64,000 nucleotides of DNA, taken from NCBI RefSeq assembly GCF_001999765.1, contig NZ_MTIC01000023.1, positions 38,926 to 102,925 of the forward strand, written 5' to 3'. Origin of the DNA: Sinomonas mesophila (GTDB taxonomy: Bacteria; Actinomycetota; Actinomycetes; Actinomycetales; Micrococcaceae). Below are positions 26,415 through 37,164 of the stretch, piece by piece (the first letter of the stretch is position 1; each line of letters begins with the position of its first letter). The position numbers and the translations under genes were made by a program. Below the pieces are notes generated by a model, which did not search any database, had not been told where the DNA came from, and worked only from the letters and a program-made list of their open reading frames with translations.

Positions 26415-26498
26415 CCCGGTGGCAGGAGGTGACCCCGCAACGCAGGGAGGTGACCCGCAACGCAGGGAGGTGACCCCGCAACGCAGGGAGGTGACCCC
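26411..26498. repeat. 21-bp-period repeat array B2 (five units, inverted to B1)
   Basis: GTGACCC begins at 26411, 26429, 26450, 26470 and 26491 (steps 18, 21, 20, 21). The units GCAACGCAGGGAG plus GTGACCCC are the reverse complement of the first variant in array B1. The first unit contains the NUDIX stop codon and the last abuts the end of the DUF6314 gene. Confidence 0.93.
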
Positions 26499-26501
26499 GG
26501 G

Positions 26502-26936
26502 TCAGCTGTGGGGGCGACGGCGGCGGAGGGTGCTCTCGAGCAGGAGGTCCTTGGCCGGGCCGTGCACATCCCAGGTGTACCGCAGCTCGTCGGGGCCGAG
26601 GGCCTCGTAGCGCACGCGGTAGTCGTCGGGGGAGCACCAGTGGTCAGAGTCGCAGGCCCCGCGGGCCAAGTCGGCCCGGTGGAACGGCCTGCCGTCGGGG
26701 AAGAAGACGTCCATCGCAGCGGGGGAGCCCGTGGCCGCCCACACGTACTCGCGCTCGGCGGGGCCCTCGTGCGTGCCCCAGCGCAGGGTGCCGGACTCGC
26801 TCTGCCGCAGCCCGCCGTCGTCCGTCGGCTCGAAGGCGACGGTGCCCGCGAAGCTGCCGCGCGCGCCCGTGGCGCGGTCCGTGAGGCTCCGCTCGACGTC
26901 CCACGTCCCCGCGAGGTACGCGTGCAGGTCCGGCAC
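26502..26936 (-). CDS. DUF6314 family protein
   Basis: 144-residue protein with a lipocalin/heme-nitrobindin-like sequence style: LAGTWDVERSL at the N-terminus, then alternating beta strands (GSFAGTVAFEP, GTLRWGTHEG, REYVWAA, VFFPDGRPFHRADL) and a C-terminal LRYTWDVHGPAKDLLLESTLRRR. The function is unknown. The GTG at 26936 gives the family-like start PDLHAYLAGTW; an in-frame TTG at 26948, one base after the tRNA, is an alternative. Neither has a good ribosome-binding site, so translation may depend on processing of a transcript shared with the tRNA. Confidence 0.75.
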   Translation of the reverse strand: MPDLHAYLAGTWDVERSLTDRATGARGSFAGTVAFEPTDDGGLRQSESGTLRWGTHEGPAEREYVWAATGSPAAMDVFFPDGRPFHRADLARGACDSDHWCSPDDYRVRYEALGPDELRYTWDVHGPAKDLLLESTLRRRRPHS

Positions 26937-26949
26937 TGGATACGGCAAG

Positions 26950-27023
26950 TGCCCCCGACCGGAATCGAACCGATGGCCTGCCCTTTAGGAGAGGGCCGCT
27001 CTATCCTACTGAGCTACGGGGGC
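26950..27023 (-). tRNA. tRNA-Arg (anticodon CCT)
   Basis: 74-nt cloverleaf on the minus strand: acceptor GCCCCCG/CGGGGGC, D-arm GCTC...GAGC, anticodon stem GCCCT/AGGGC with loop CTCCTAA (anticodon CCT, reads AGG), T-arm with TTCGATT, discriminator A. The CCA end is not encoded. No integrase or duplicated 3' end is seen nearby. Confidence 0.97.
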
Positions 27024-27092
27024 CCGCCCGGAACTCCGGGCACGCTCAAGCATACCGGCTCTGCGCTGCCCCAAGCGCCGCCCCGGCGTGGC

Positions 27093-27098
27093 TAGGCT
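27093..27098 (+). promoter_or_regulatory. -10 box of the DUF998 gene, probable leaderless start
   Basis: TAGGCT with seven bases to the ATG at 27106, on the strand opposite the tRNA. No ribosome-binding site is present. Confidence 0.4.
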
Positions 27099-27105
27099 GG
27101 GGCCC

Positions 27106-27966
27106 ATGTCGAGGGCGTCGCGGAGCAGGGGAACGGACCGGGAGGGCATAGCCGGGGTCGACGGCGTCCGGCAGTACCTGGGCGCGTGGTCGGCGGTGAG
27201 CGTCGCGCAGTTCTTCGCGGCGGAGGCCGCCGCGATCGCGTGGTGGGCCGGGCCGGTCCCGTACAGCCGGCGGCTCGGCTTCATCAGCGACCTCGGCCAG
27301 GTCTCATGCGGGCTCCACGGCACGCGGGAGATCTGCTCCCCGCTGCACGCGCTCATGAACGTTTCCTTCGCGCTGCAGGGTGCCGGCATGGTCCTTGCCG
27401 CCCTGCTCATCACCTCCGCGGTGCTCCGCGTCGCGGCCCACGGGCCGGCGGTCCGGGCGCAGGCCCGGCTCGCCGCCGCGCTCGCGGCGCGCACGACGGC
27501 GGGCACCCCCGGCGGTGCCCCGCGCCCCGGGCGGGCGGTGGTCGCCGCGGTCCGCTCCGGCCATCCGGCCGCAGCCGTCCCGTGGGCCGCGACCCTCGCC
27601 GTGCGTGTCCTGCTCGGGCTCGCCGGGACGGGCGTCATCGTCGTCGGGCTTGTTCCCCAGGACGCCGTGCAGGCTGTCCACCTCGTGGGCGCGGGCGCCT
27701 ACTTCCTCGCGGGCTCTCTCGCCCTCGTGGTCCTGGGCGTCCTGTGGCTGCGCCGCACCGCTGCGGCGTGGGCCGTGCTCCTGTGCGGGGCGGCGTCGTT
27801 CGCCGCGACGGTCGTCGGTGGGGCGCTGCGCATGGAGGTCGCAGAGCCGGGCACGCTCGAGCGGTTCATGGGCTACCCCATCACGGCGGGCATCGCGCTC
27901 GCGGGCGCCGTGATCGCCTATCGCCTCGGCGTGCCCTCCCGGGCGGCGGCGCGCGCCCGGCGCTGA
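27106..27966 (+). CDS. DUF998-type integral membrane protein
   Basis: 286-residue protein with about seven to eight hydrophobic helices and an Arg-rich C-terminus. The pattern ISDLGQ..CG....REICSPLHALMNVSFALQGAGMV after the first helix and GLVPQDA..AVHLVGAGAYFLAGSLALVVLG later is typical of DUF998 proteins, whose role is unknown. The last 49 bp overlap, tail to tail, with the membrane-protein gene on the other strand. Confidence 0.82.
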   Translation: MSRASRSRGTDREGIAGVDGVRQYLGAWSAVSVAQFFAAEAAAIAWWAGPVPYSRRLGFISDLGQVSCGLHGTREICSPLHALMNVSFALQGAGMVLAALLITSAVLRVAAHGPAVRAQARLAAALAARTTAGTPGGAPRPGRAVVAAVRSGHPAAAVPWAATLAVRVLLGLAGTGVIVVGLVPQDAVQAVHLVGAGAYFLAGSLALVVLGVLWLRRTAAAWAVLLCGAASFAATVVGGALRMEVAEPGTLERFMGYPITAGIALAGAVIAYRLGVPSRAAARARR

Positions 27967-28568
27967 GCGACAAGCACCGTGGCGCCGGCCCCCGCGAGCA
28001 TGAGCAGCAGGAACGCCCACCCGAGCACGACGAGCACCGAGGCGAGCACGGCCGCGCCCGTGTCGGCGGGCGAAGCGAGGGCCGCGTCGATGGCCACGTT
28101 CCCCCACAGCCGCACGACGGCGAACGCGGCCACGAGAGCGAACGCCGCCCACCGGAGCGCCTTGGCCGTGAGCCACGTGCCGAAGACGAGCAGGAACGTG
28201 AAGCCCGCGGCGAGCGGGAAGATCGTGCCGGCGGTCTTGTGCACGTAGTTGAGCTGGCCGAGCGCGTCCGCATTCATGGCCCCGGCGAGCTGGGCGATGT
28301 ACTCGGGGGAGAAGCCGCCGACGAGCGAGTCCGGCATGGCGAGCCCGCCGGAGAGCTGGGTCATCTGCTGGAGCGTGAGCAGGTGCAGGTACCAGAACAT
28401 GAACGCGCTCGCGACGAGCCCGGCGATGATGATGAGCTTCGCGTTCCCCTCGGCCTGCCGGGGGGTGCGCTGCGTGGTCGGGTTGGCAGGCTGGCCGGCG
28501 CGGGCCCCGGGGGCGACGGCGGCGCGGTTTCCGTGCTTGCGGGCCCGCTGGGCGGGGGTCTTGGACAT
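27918..28568 (-). CDS. Membrane protein of unknown function
   Basis: 216-residue protein with a basic cytoplasmic N-terminus (SKTPAQRARKHGNRAAV), then four to five hydrophobic helices and a basic tail. I do not recognise the family. A 34-bp gap separates it from the divergent inositol-monophosphatase-type gene, so the two promoters must overlap. Its 3' end overlaps the DUF998 gene. Frame upstream of the ATG at 28568 is a shadow. Confidence 0.75.
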   Translation of the reverse strand: MSKTPAQRARKHGNRAAVAPGARAGQPANPTTQRTPRQAEGNAKLIIIAGLVASAFMFWYLHLLTLQQMTQLSGGLAMPDSLVGGFSPEYIAQLAGAMNADALGQLNYVHKTAGTIFPLAAGFTFLLVFGTWLTAKALRWAAFALVAAFAVVRLWGNVAIDAALASPADTGAAVLASVLVVLGWAFLLLMLAGAGATVLVAQRRARAAAREGTPRR

Positions 28569-28589
28569 GCCTCCATTATCCGGCCCCGG

Positions 28590-28595
28590 TAGGCT
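28590..28595 (+). promoter_or_regulatory. -10 box of the IMPase-family gene, probable leaderless start
   Basis: TAGGCT with seven bases to the GTG at 28603 and no ribosome-binding site. The promoter lies within the 34-bp gap to a divergent gene. Confidence 0.45.
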
Positions 28596-28602
28596 GGCCT
28601 GC

Positions 28603-29436
28603 GTGGCTGAGAACCCCCTTGACTCCCTGCCCGACCTCGACCCCGCGCTCTCCGACGCCGACCTGGCCGCCGAGCTCGTGCGCACGGCGGGCGGCCTGGC
28701 CCTCGCGATGCGCCGCGCGGGCCTGACAGCGGAGCGCAAGACGTCCGTCTCGGACATCGTCACCGCAGCGGACAAGGCCGCCGAGGCCTACGTGCTCGGA
28801 CAGCTGCGCCGCTGCCGCCCGGACGACGGCGTGTTCGGCGAGGAGGGCGCCTCCGTCGCCTCTGCCTCGGGCCGCACGTGGGTGATCGACCCGGTGGACG
28901 GCACGCTCAACTTCTTCACCGGTTCGAGCTACTGGTGCTCCGCGATCGCCCTGCGCGGCGATGCCTCGACGGCCGACGACGACCCGACTCCGCTCCTCGG
29001 CGCGATCTACCAGCCGGAGGAGGACAAGCTCTGGCGGGGCGGCGTGGACACGCCCGCGACCCTCAACGGGAGCCCGCTCGCCGGACCCACGGAGGAGAGG
29101 CTCGGCGTGACGGGCGTGGCGACGTCGATCCAGCCGCGCTGGCTCGAGCAGCCGCTCTCGGCCATGCCGTGGCACGCCGCCGCCGTCGCCTCGGCGTCGA
29201 TCAGGATCCTCGGGTCCGGCTCGTGTGACCTGGCCCGCGTGGCGGCGGGGGAGATCGGGGCCTGGTTCCAGCATTCGTGCCCGCAGTGGGACTGGCTCCC
29301 GGGCAAGGCGATCGTGACCGCAGCGGGCGGCACGACCGACACCGTCGAGGTCAACGGGCTCACGTGGTTCGCCGCGGGAGGGCCGACGGCGGTGCGCGAG
29401 ATCGTCGCGGCGCTCGCCTCCGCGCGGCTGACCTGA
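28603..29436 (+). CDS. Inositol monophosphatase family protein
   Basis: 277-residue Mg-dependent phosphatase of the IMPase superfamily. Metal ligands are Glu80/Glu81 in GEEGAS and Asp96/Asp99 in VIDPVDGTLNF, with the distal Asp in QWDWLPGKAIVTAAGG. The sequence could be an inositol-1-phosphatase, a histidinol-phosphatase of the HisN type, or another sugar phosphatase; no neighbour decides this. The leaderless GTG start is chosen because the -10 box lies just before it and the longer open frame to 28249 is the shadow of the divergent membrane gene. Confidence 0.92.
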   Translation: MAENPLDSLPDLDPALSDADLAAELVRTAGGLALAMRRAGLTAERKTSVSDIVTAADKAAEAYVLGQLRRCRPDDGVFGEEGASVASASGRTWVIDPVDGTLNFFTGSSYWCSAIALRGDASTADDDPTPLLGAIYQPEEDKLWRGGVDTPATLNGSPLAGPTEERLGVTGVATSIQPRWLEQPLSAMPWHAAAVASASIRILGSGSCDLARVAAGEIGAWFQHSCPQWDWLPGKAIVTAAGGTTDTVEVNGLTWFAAGGPTAVREIVAALASARLT

Positions 29437-29503
29437 GCGGCCCTTGACCTGCCGCATCGGCGGTGCTGTGCTGGACCCACCCGAGGAGCGGAAGGAGGAC
29501 GAC

Positions 29504-29686
29504 GTGGTCATGATCGAGAACGACAGCGAGCAGGCACGCCGCGAGGAGGATCCGTCCGAGGACTTCGTTGTGGAGCCGGACCTGACGGTCTGGGACGAGG
29601 AGGACGGGCTGTTCGACTCCGAGGAGATCGTGGTCGAGGCCGATCCCGCCGACATCGCGGAGCAGCACCGCAGCGCCGACGGGTGA
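29504..29686 (+). CDS. Small acidic hypothetical protein
   Basis: 60-residue protein with a run of Glu/Asp (EEDPSEDFVVEPDLTVWDEEDGLFDSEEIVVEADPADIAEQHR). The start is the GTG at 29504, placed five bases after AAGGAGG. No family is recognised. Translation signals are good, so it is likely real. It follows the IMPase-family gene by about 70 bp. Confidence 0.6.
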   Translation: MVMIENDSEQARREEDPSEDFVVEPDLTVWDEEDGLFDSEEIVVEADPADIAEQHRSADG

Positions 29687-29713
29687 TGGCCGGCGCGCAG
29701 CGCGATGGCCAGC

Positions 29714-29738
29714 AGGGTGCCGGGGGATGCCCCCGGCA
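29714..29738 (+). terminator. Hairpin after the small acidic gene
   Basis: An 11-bp perfect stem (29714-29724 with 29728-29738) with a three-base loop and no T-run. Confidence 0.6.
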
Positions 29739-29851
29739 CCGTCCATTGCCCACGCCCTGAGGGGGCGGGAGAATGGGCATACGACCGGGGCGGATGTTCC
29801 CCAAGTGTTCCAGACTCACACCCGCCCCCCAGCAGGAGGCGAGGGACTGTC

Positions 29852-30370
29852 ATGTTCGAGCACTTCACCGAGGCACATGAACTCTTCGTGTACCGGCTGG
29901 GCATCGCGCGCGGCACGAGCCGCCGGGGCATTGTGACCCTCGGCGTCCTCGAGCAGCATTCCCAGCGCCGCGAGGTCAATGCGCTCGTCCTGGATCTGGC
30001 GGAGGAGGCGCGGCTGCACGCCGCCGTCCTCGAGGACCTCTTCGCCGAGCTGGAGCGCAACGTCGCGGTCCCACCGGGCCACCTTGCGGACGGGCTCGAC
30101 CGAGAGGCGCACGCCGTGCTGCGGAAGACCGACGAGGCCATCGCAGACCTCGCGGTCCTGCCGCTCGCGCTCGAGGTCCAGTACAACGCCATCGCGGCCT
30201 ACGAGCCGCTCACGATCTACGCGCGCGAATGGGTGGGAGCCTCGATCGCCGAGCGGCTCGAGCAGTGCGTCGTCGAGCAGCTCTCGTCGCGGAACAGGGT
30301 CCTCGAGCTCATGCGCAAGGTGTTCGCGAGCAGCGAGACGATGCAGGCGACGCGCCCGGACACGCTGTGA
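29852..30370 (+). CDS. Ferritin-like DUF892 (YciE-type) protein
   Basis: 172-residue all-helical protein with four long amphipathic helices (starts FEHFTEAHELFVYRLGIARG, EQHSQRREVNALVLDLAEEARLHAAVLEDLFAELE, and so on). Spaced Glu/His residues in the helices fit the ferritin-like DUF892 group, which is often stress-induced; the di-iron ligands cannot be assigned confidently. GAGGCGAGG lies ahead of the ATG. The stop codon falls in the first half of an 18-bp tandem duplication, and the following small gene starts 33 bp later. Confidence 0.6.
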   Translation: MFEHFTEAHELFVYRLGIARGTSRRGIVTLGVLEQHSQRREVNALVLDLAEEARLHAAVLEDLFAELERNVAVPPGHLADGLDREAHAVLRKTDEAIADLAVLPLALEVQYNAIAAYEPLTIYAREWVGASIAERLEQCVVEQLSSRNRVLELMRKVFASSETMQATRPDTL

Positions 30371-30390
30371 GTCCCGGACACGCTGTGAGT
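30355..30390 (+). repeat. 18-bp tandem duplication across a stop codon
   Basis: CCCGGACACGCTGTGAGT occurs twice without gap (30355-30372, 30373-30390). The first copy carries the last codons and stop of the DUF892 gene; the second adds leader length ahead of the next gene. It looks like a recent replication slippage. Confidence 0.95.
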
Positions 30391-30402
30391 GAGGAGGAAA
30401 CC

Positions 30403-30636
30403 ATGAAACGGCACGAGCCGGGAGCCCCGGAGAGCCGCGTGCACGCGTTCATGCGGGCTATGGGGCGTCTGCGCAACGTGTATGGGGCGGCCAACCGCCG
30501 TGACGCGCACGAGGCGGAGCGGCACGGGCACAATCCCGAGGACGTCAAGGAGCAGCGCGAGCTCGAGGGCATCGACGTCGAGACCGACAGTGAGGGGCAC
30601 CACTACGGCGTTCGCCGCGATTCCACGGGCGACTAG
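30403..30636 (+). CDS. Small charged hypothetical protein
   Basis: 77-residue hydrophilic protein rich in His, Arg and Glu (KRHEPGAPESRVHAFMRAMGRLRNVYGAANRRDAHEAERHGHNPEDVKEQRELEGIDVETDSEGHHYGV). No family is recognised. A strong GAGGAGG precedes the ATG at the right distance. It is probably co-transcribed with the ferritin-like gene, which suggests a linked stress role by position only. Confidence 0.65.
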   Translation: MKRHEPGAPESRVHAFMRAMGRLRNVYGAANRRDAHEAERHGHNPEDVKEQRELEGIDVETDSEGHHYGVRRDSTGD

Positions 30637-30694
30637 CGGCGGTCGGCAGGCACTGCCCAGAAGTGTCGGCGGGCCCACCTAAAATGGAGGGATC

Positions 30695-33235
<2,541 letters not shown>

Positions 33236-33281
33236 ACAACCGAATCCACAGCGCCAGAAGCCCTGGAAGGGGGCGGTGACG

Positions 33282-34733
33282 ATGCCTCAGCCGATCCCAC
33301 CGGACGTGAGCGCGCGTCTCTACAACGAAGACCTCGCGCCGGCGGAGCACCGCAGATGGGGCTTCTACTCGCTCTTCGCCATGTGGATGTCCGACATCCA
33401 CTCGCTCGGCGGCTACACCTTCGCCGCCGGGCTGTTCGCTCTGGGCCTCGGCGCGTGGCAGGTCTTTCTCGCGCTGGTCGTGGGGATCATCATCGTCTTC
33501 CTCCTGATGAACCTCTCCGGCTATGCGGGCCAGAAGATGGGGATCCCCTACCCGGTGCTCGCCCGGATCTCCTTCGGGACGTTCGGGGCGAACCTGCCCG
33601 CGCTCATCCGTGCCTTCGTGGCCATCGCCTGGTACGGCATCCAGACGTGGCTCGCCTCGCGGGCCGTCATCGTCATCGCCCTGCAGGTCTGGCCCGAGCT
33701 GGAGGGGCTGACGCGGAACGACTTCCTCGGCGAGTCGACCCTCGGCTGGATGGGGTTCCTGCTGATGTGGGCGCTCCAGCTCTACCTCCTGCGGCACGGG
33801 ATGGAGACGATCCGGCGGTTCCAGGACTGGGCCGGGCCCGCAGTGTGGGCAGTGATGGCCCTGCTCGTCGTCTACATCCTCGCCAACGCCGGCTGGACCG
33901 TCTCCCTCGACCTCCCCGGCGGAACGGCAGCCTTCGGCGTCGCCCACGCCTTCTCCGCCGCCGTGGCGCTCACGGTGACCTACTTCTCCACCCTCCTGCT
34001 CAACTTCTGCGACTTCTCCCGCTTCGCGCCGACGCGCAAGGCCGTGTGGACCGCGAATCTGTGGGGGCTGCCGGTGAACTTCATGGCGTTCTCCGTGGTC
34101 TCCGTCGTCGTCACCGCGGGCACCTTCGCGGTCTACGGCGAGCACATCTACGACCCCGTCGAGATCGTGGGGCGGATCGACAGCATCTGGGCCATGCTGC
34201 TGGGGGCCGTCACCTTTGCGGTCGCGACGCTGGGCATCAACGTCGTCGCGAACTTCGTCTCGCCGGCCTATGACCTCTCGAACGTGTGGCCGGCCAAGAT
34301 CGACTTCAGGCGGGGAGGGCTGGCCGCCGCCGTGATCGCCCTCCTCATCACCCCCTGGAACCTGTTCAACAGCCCGGTCGTGGTCAACCTCTTCCTCGGC
34401 GGGCTGGGGGCGCTGCTCGGGCCGCTGTTCGGCATCATCATGATCGACTACTACGTGCTCCGCAGGCAGCATGTAGTGGTCCGGGACCTGTTCCGGGAGG
34501 AGGGGTACTACGCCTACACGGGCGGCTGGAATGCCAAGGCCATCGTCTCCTTCGCCGTCTCGGCCGTCCCCGCGGTGATCCTCGCCCTCGTTCCGGCGTT
34601 CGGCGCGCTCGCGCCGTTCTCGTGGTTCATCGGTGCCGCCGTCGCGGCCGTGGTCCACTACGCGATCTCGCGCAACGACACGGTTCTCGCCGCATCGGTC
34701 GCCGCCGCAGGCCGCGAATTCTACACGATGTAG
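33282..34733 (+). CDS. NCS1-family nucleobase/allantoin-type permease
   Basis: 483-residue membrane carrier with about twelve helices. The N-terminal NEDLAPAEHRRWGFYSLFAMWMSDIHSLGGY and PVLARISFGTFGANLPALIRAFVAIAWYGIQTW are NCS1 signatures (cytosine, uracil, hydantoin, allantoin transporters). GGAAGGGGG lies eight bases before the ATG; a GTG six bases upstream is less well placed. A cytosine deaminase gene at 38238 makes cytosine a candidate substrate, but the two genes are 3.5 kb apart with sucCD between. Confidence 0.9.
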   Translation: MPQPIPPDVSARLYNEDLAPAEHRRWGFYSLFAMWMSDIHSLGGYTFAAGLFALGLGAWQVFLALVVGIIIVFLLMNLSGYAGQKMGIPYPVLARISFGTFGANLPALIRAFVAIAWYGIQTWLASRAVIVIALQVWPELEGLTRNDFLGESTLGWMGFLLMWALQLYLLRHGMETIRRFQDWAGPAVWAVMALLVVYILANAGWTVSLDLPGGTAAFGVAHAFSAAVALTVTYFSTLLLNFCDFSRFAPTRKAVWTANLWGLPVNFMAFSVVSVVVTAGTFAVYGEHIYDPVEIVGRIDSIWAMLLGAVTFAVATLGINVVANFVSPAYDLSNVWPAKIDFRRGGLAAAVIALLITPWNLFNSPVVVNLFLGGLGALLGPLFGIIMIDYYVLRRQHVVVRDLFREEGYYAYTGGWNAKAIVSFAVSAVPAVILALVPAFGALAPFSWFIGAAVAAVVHYAISRNDTVLAASVAAAGREFYTM

Positions 34734-34892
34734 AGCTGTGCCCTTCGTCACGAATACCGCCCTCAGGGCCCTCCGCCGGAACCAAGCGGCTAGAGTTTCC
34801 CCTTGGAGCACTGGGCCCGCCGCAGGGTAGCTCCCGCGGCGAACCACGGGTGTTCCGAGTCAGAACTACTTCGACGTAGAGGACACTGAACC

Positions 34893-36062
34893 GTGGACCT
34901 GTTTGAATACCAGGCGCGCGATCTGTTCGAGGCACACGGCGTGCCCGTGCTGGCCGGAATCGTTGCGCACACCCCTGAGGAAGCCAAGGCTGCTGCCGAG
35001 AAGATCGGCGGGGTCACCGTCGTCAAGGCACAGGTCAAGATCGGCGGCCGCGGCAAGGCCGGCGGTGTCAAGGTCGCGAAGTCCGCTGACGAGGCTCACG
35101 GGCACGCCACGAACATCCTCGGCATGGACATCAAGGGCCACACGGTCAAGAAGGTCATGATCGCCGCGGGCGCCGACATCGCCGAGGAGTACTACTTCTC
35201 GCTGCTGCTGGACCGCGCGAACCGCAACTACCTGGCCATGTGCTCGGTCGAGGGCGGCATGGAGATCGAGCAGCTCGCCGTCGAGCGGCCCGAGGCCCTC
35301 GCCAAGGTTCCGGTCGACCCGGCCGTCGGCATCGACACCGCCAAGGCCGCCGAGATCGTCGAGGCCGCGGGCTTTGCCCCCGAGCTGCGCGAGAAGATCG
35401 CGGGCGTGCTCGTCAAGCTGTGGGACGTCTTCAAGGGTGAGGATGCCACGCTCGTCGAGGTGAACCCGCTCGTCAAGACGGGCTCGGGTGAGATCATCGC
35501 GCTCGACGGCAAGGTCTCGATCGACGAGAACGCCGGCTTCCGCCACGCGGAGCACGAGGAGCTCGTCGACAAGGAGTCCGAGGACCCGCTCGAGGCCAAG
35601 GCCAAGGCCCTGGACCTGAACTACGTCAAGCTCGACGGCGAGGTCGGCATCATCGGCAACGGCGCCGGGCTCGTGATGTCCACGCTCGACGTCGTCGCCT
35701 ACGCGGGCGAGCGCCACGGCAACGTCAAGCCGGCGAACTTCCTCGACATCGGCGGCGGCGCCTCGGCCGAGGTCATGGCGAACGGCCTCTCGATCATCCT
35801 CGGCGACGAGCAGGTCAAGAGCGTGTTCGTCAACGTCTTCGGCGGCATCACGGCGTGCGACGCCGTCGCCAACGGCATCGTCGGCGCCCTCAACAAGCTC
35901 GGCGACTCGGCCAACAAGCCGCTCGTCGTGCGCCTCGACGGCAACAATGTCGACGAGGGCCGACGCATCCTCCACCAGGCCAACCACCCGCTCGTGACGC
36001 TGGCCGAGAACATGGACCAGGGCGCCGACAAGGCCGCCGAGCTGGCGAACGCCTCGAAGTAA
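34893..36062 (+). CDS. sucC: Succinyl-CoA synthetase beta subunit
   Basis: ADP- or GDP-forming ligase subunit of the TCA cycle that binds nucleotide in an ATP-grasp fold. 389 residues with [35 protein letters not shown], the metal-binding VEVNPLV and the C-terminal NIFGGI-like [13 protein letters not shown]. Start is GTG. It is 14 bp upstream of sucD, its obligate partner. Confidence 0.97.
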   Translation: MDLFEYQARDLFEAHGVPVLAGIVAHTPEEAKAAAEKIGGVTVVKAQVKIGGRGKAGGVKVAKSADEAHGHATNILGMDIKGHTVKKVMIAAGADIAEEYYFSLLLDRANRNYLAMCSVEGGMEIEQLAVERPEALAKVPVDPAVGIDTAKAAEIVEAAGFAPELREKIAGVLVKLWDVFKGEDATLVEVNPLVKTGSGEIIALDGKVSIDENAGFRHAEHEELVDKESEDPLEAKAKALDLNYVKLDGEVGIIGNGAGLVMSTLDVVAYAGERHGNVKPANFLDIGGGASAEVMANGLSIILGDEQVKSVFVNVFGGITACDAVANGIVGALNKLGDSANKPLVVRLDGNNVDEGRRILHQANHPLVTLAENMDQGADKAAELANASK

Positions 36063-36076
36063 GGGACGAGAGAACA

Positions 36077-37012
36077 ATGTCGATCTTCCTCAACAAGGAC
36101 AACAAGGTCATCGTCCAGGGCATCACCGGCGGCGAGGGCTCCAAGCACACCGCCCGCATGCTCGCGGCCGGCACCAACATCGTCGGCGGCGTCAATGCCC
36201 GCAAGGCCGGCACCACGGTCAAGCACCAGGACCAGCACGGCGCGGACATCGAGCTGCCCGTCTTCGGCTCCGTCAAGGAGGCCATGGCCGAGACCGGCGC
36301 GGACACCTCGATCGTGTTCGTCCCGCCGGCCTTCACGAAGGACGCCGTGGTCGAGGCCATCGAGGCCGAGATCGGCCTCGTCGTGGTGATCACCGAGGGC
36401 GTCCCGGTTCAGGACTCGGCCGAGTTCTGGGCGCTCGCGCAGTCCCGCAAGGACGCCGAGGGCAAGCAGACCACGCGCATCATCGGCCCGAACTGCCCCG
36501 GCATCATCACCCCGGGAGAGGCCCTCGTGGGCATCACCCCGGCCAACATCACCGGCAAGGGCGGCGTGGGCCTCGTGTCCAAGTCCGGCACCCTGACCTA
36601 CCAGATGATGTACGAGCTGCGCGACCTCGGCTTCTCGACCGCGATCGGCATCGGCGGCGACCCGGTCATCGGCACGACCCACATCGACGCCCTCGCCGCG
36701 TTCGAGGCGGACCCGGACACGAAGGCGATCGTCATGATCGGCGAGATCGGCGGCGACGCCGAGGAGCGCGCGGCCGAGTTCATCAAGAACAACGTCACGA
36801 AGCCGGTCGTCGGCTACGTCGCGGGCTTCACCGCCCCCGAGGGCAAGACCATGGGCCACGCCGGCGCCATCGTCTCCGGCTCCTCCGGCACGGCCCAGGC
36901 CAAGAAGGAGGCCCTCGAGGCCGCAGGGGTCAAGGTCGGCAAGACGCCGTCCGAGACCGCCCACCTCCTCCGCGAGGTCTACCCGGTGCACCTCCCGGAG
37001 TCGAACCTCTGA
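36077..37012 (+). CDS. sucD: Succinyl-CoA synthetase alpha subunit
   Basis: CoA-binding subunit carrying the phospho-histidine. 311 residues with [39 protein letters not shown] and the active His in [10 protein letters not shown]. It completes the SucCD enzyme with the gene just upstream, and a strong hairpin follows. Confidence 0.97.
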   Translation: MSIFLNKDNKVIVQGITGGEGSKHTARMLAAGTNIVGGVNARKAGTTVKHQDQHGADIELPVFGSVKEAMAETGADTSIVFVPPAFTKDAVVEAIEAEIGLVVVITEGVPVQDSAEFWALAQSRKDAEGKQTTRIIGPNCPGIITPGEALVGITPANITGKGGVGLVSKSGTLTYQMMYELRDLGFSTAIGIGGDPVIGTTHIDALAAFEADPDTKAIVMIGEIGGDAEERAAEFIKNNVTKPVVGYVAGFTAPEGKTMGHAGAIVSGSSGTAQAKKEALEAAGVKVGKTPSETAHLLREVYPVHLPESNL

Positions 37013-37047
37013 TCTGCTGACGTTCCGACAGTTCCGGCAGAACGCAC

Positions 37048-37093
37048 GACGGCGGCCGGTCGCCTTCCCCAGGGAAGGTGACCGGCCGCCGTC
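37048..37093 (+). terminator. Terminator of sucCD
   Basis: A 22-bp stem (37048-37069 with 37072-37093, one G-T pair) and a two- to four-base loop, directly after sucD. Confidence 0.85.
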
Positions 37094-37164
37094 CTCCGCT
37101 CTGCCGGGAGGGACCAGCGGTAGGTTGGATCCCGTATCCGTTCGGCCCCAGCGTGAGGAGCCCC

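Noticed and set aside
25879..26498. CRISPR array
   Set aside because: Units follow each other at 21 bp with no unique spacers, orientation changes across a gene, and no cas gene is present.
25879..26498. Insertion sequence around the NUDIX gene
   Set aside because: The enclosed protein is a NUDIX hydrolase, not a transposase, and the flanks show no target duplication.
26950..27023. tRNA as integration site of a mobile island
   Set aside because: No integrase, no repeated tRNA 3' end and no change in gene style nearby.
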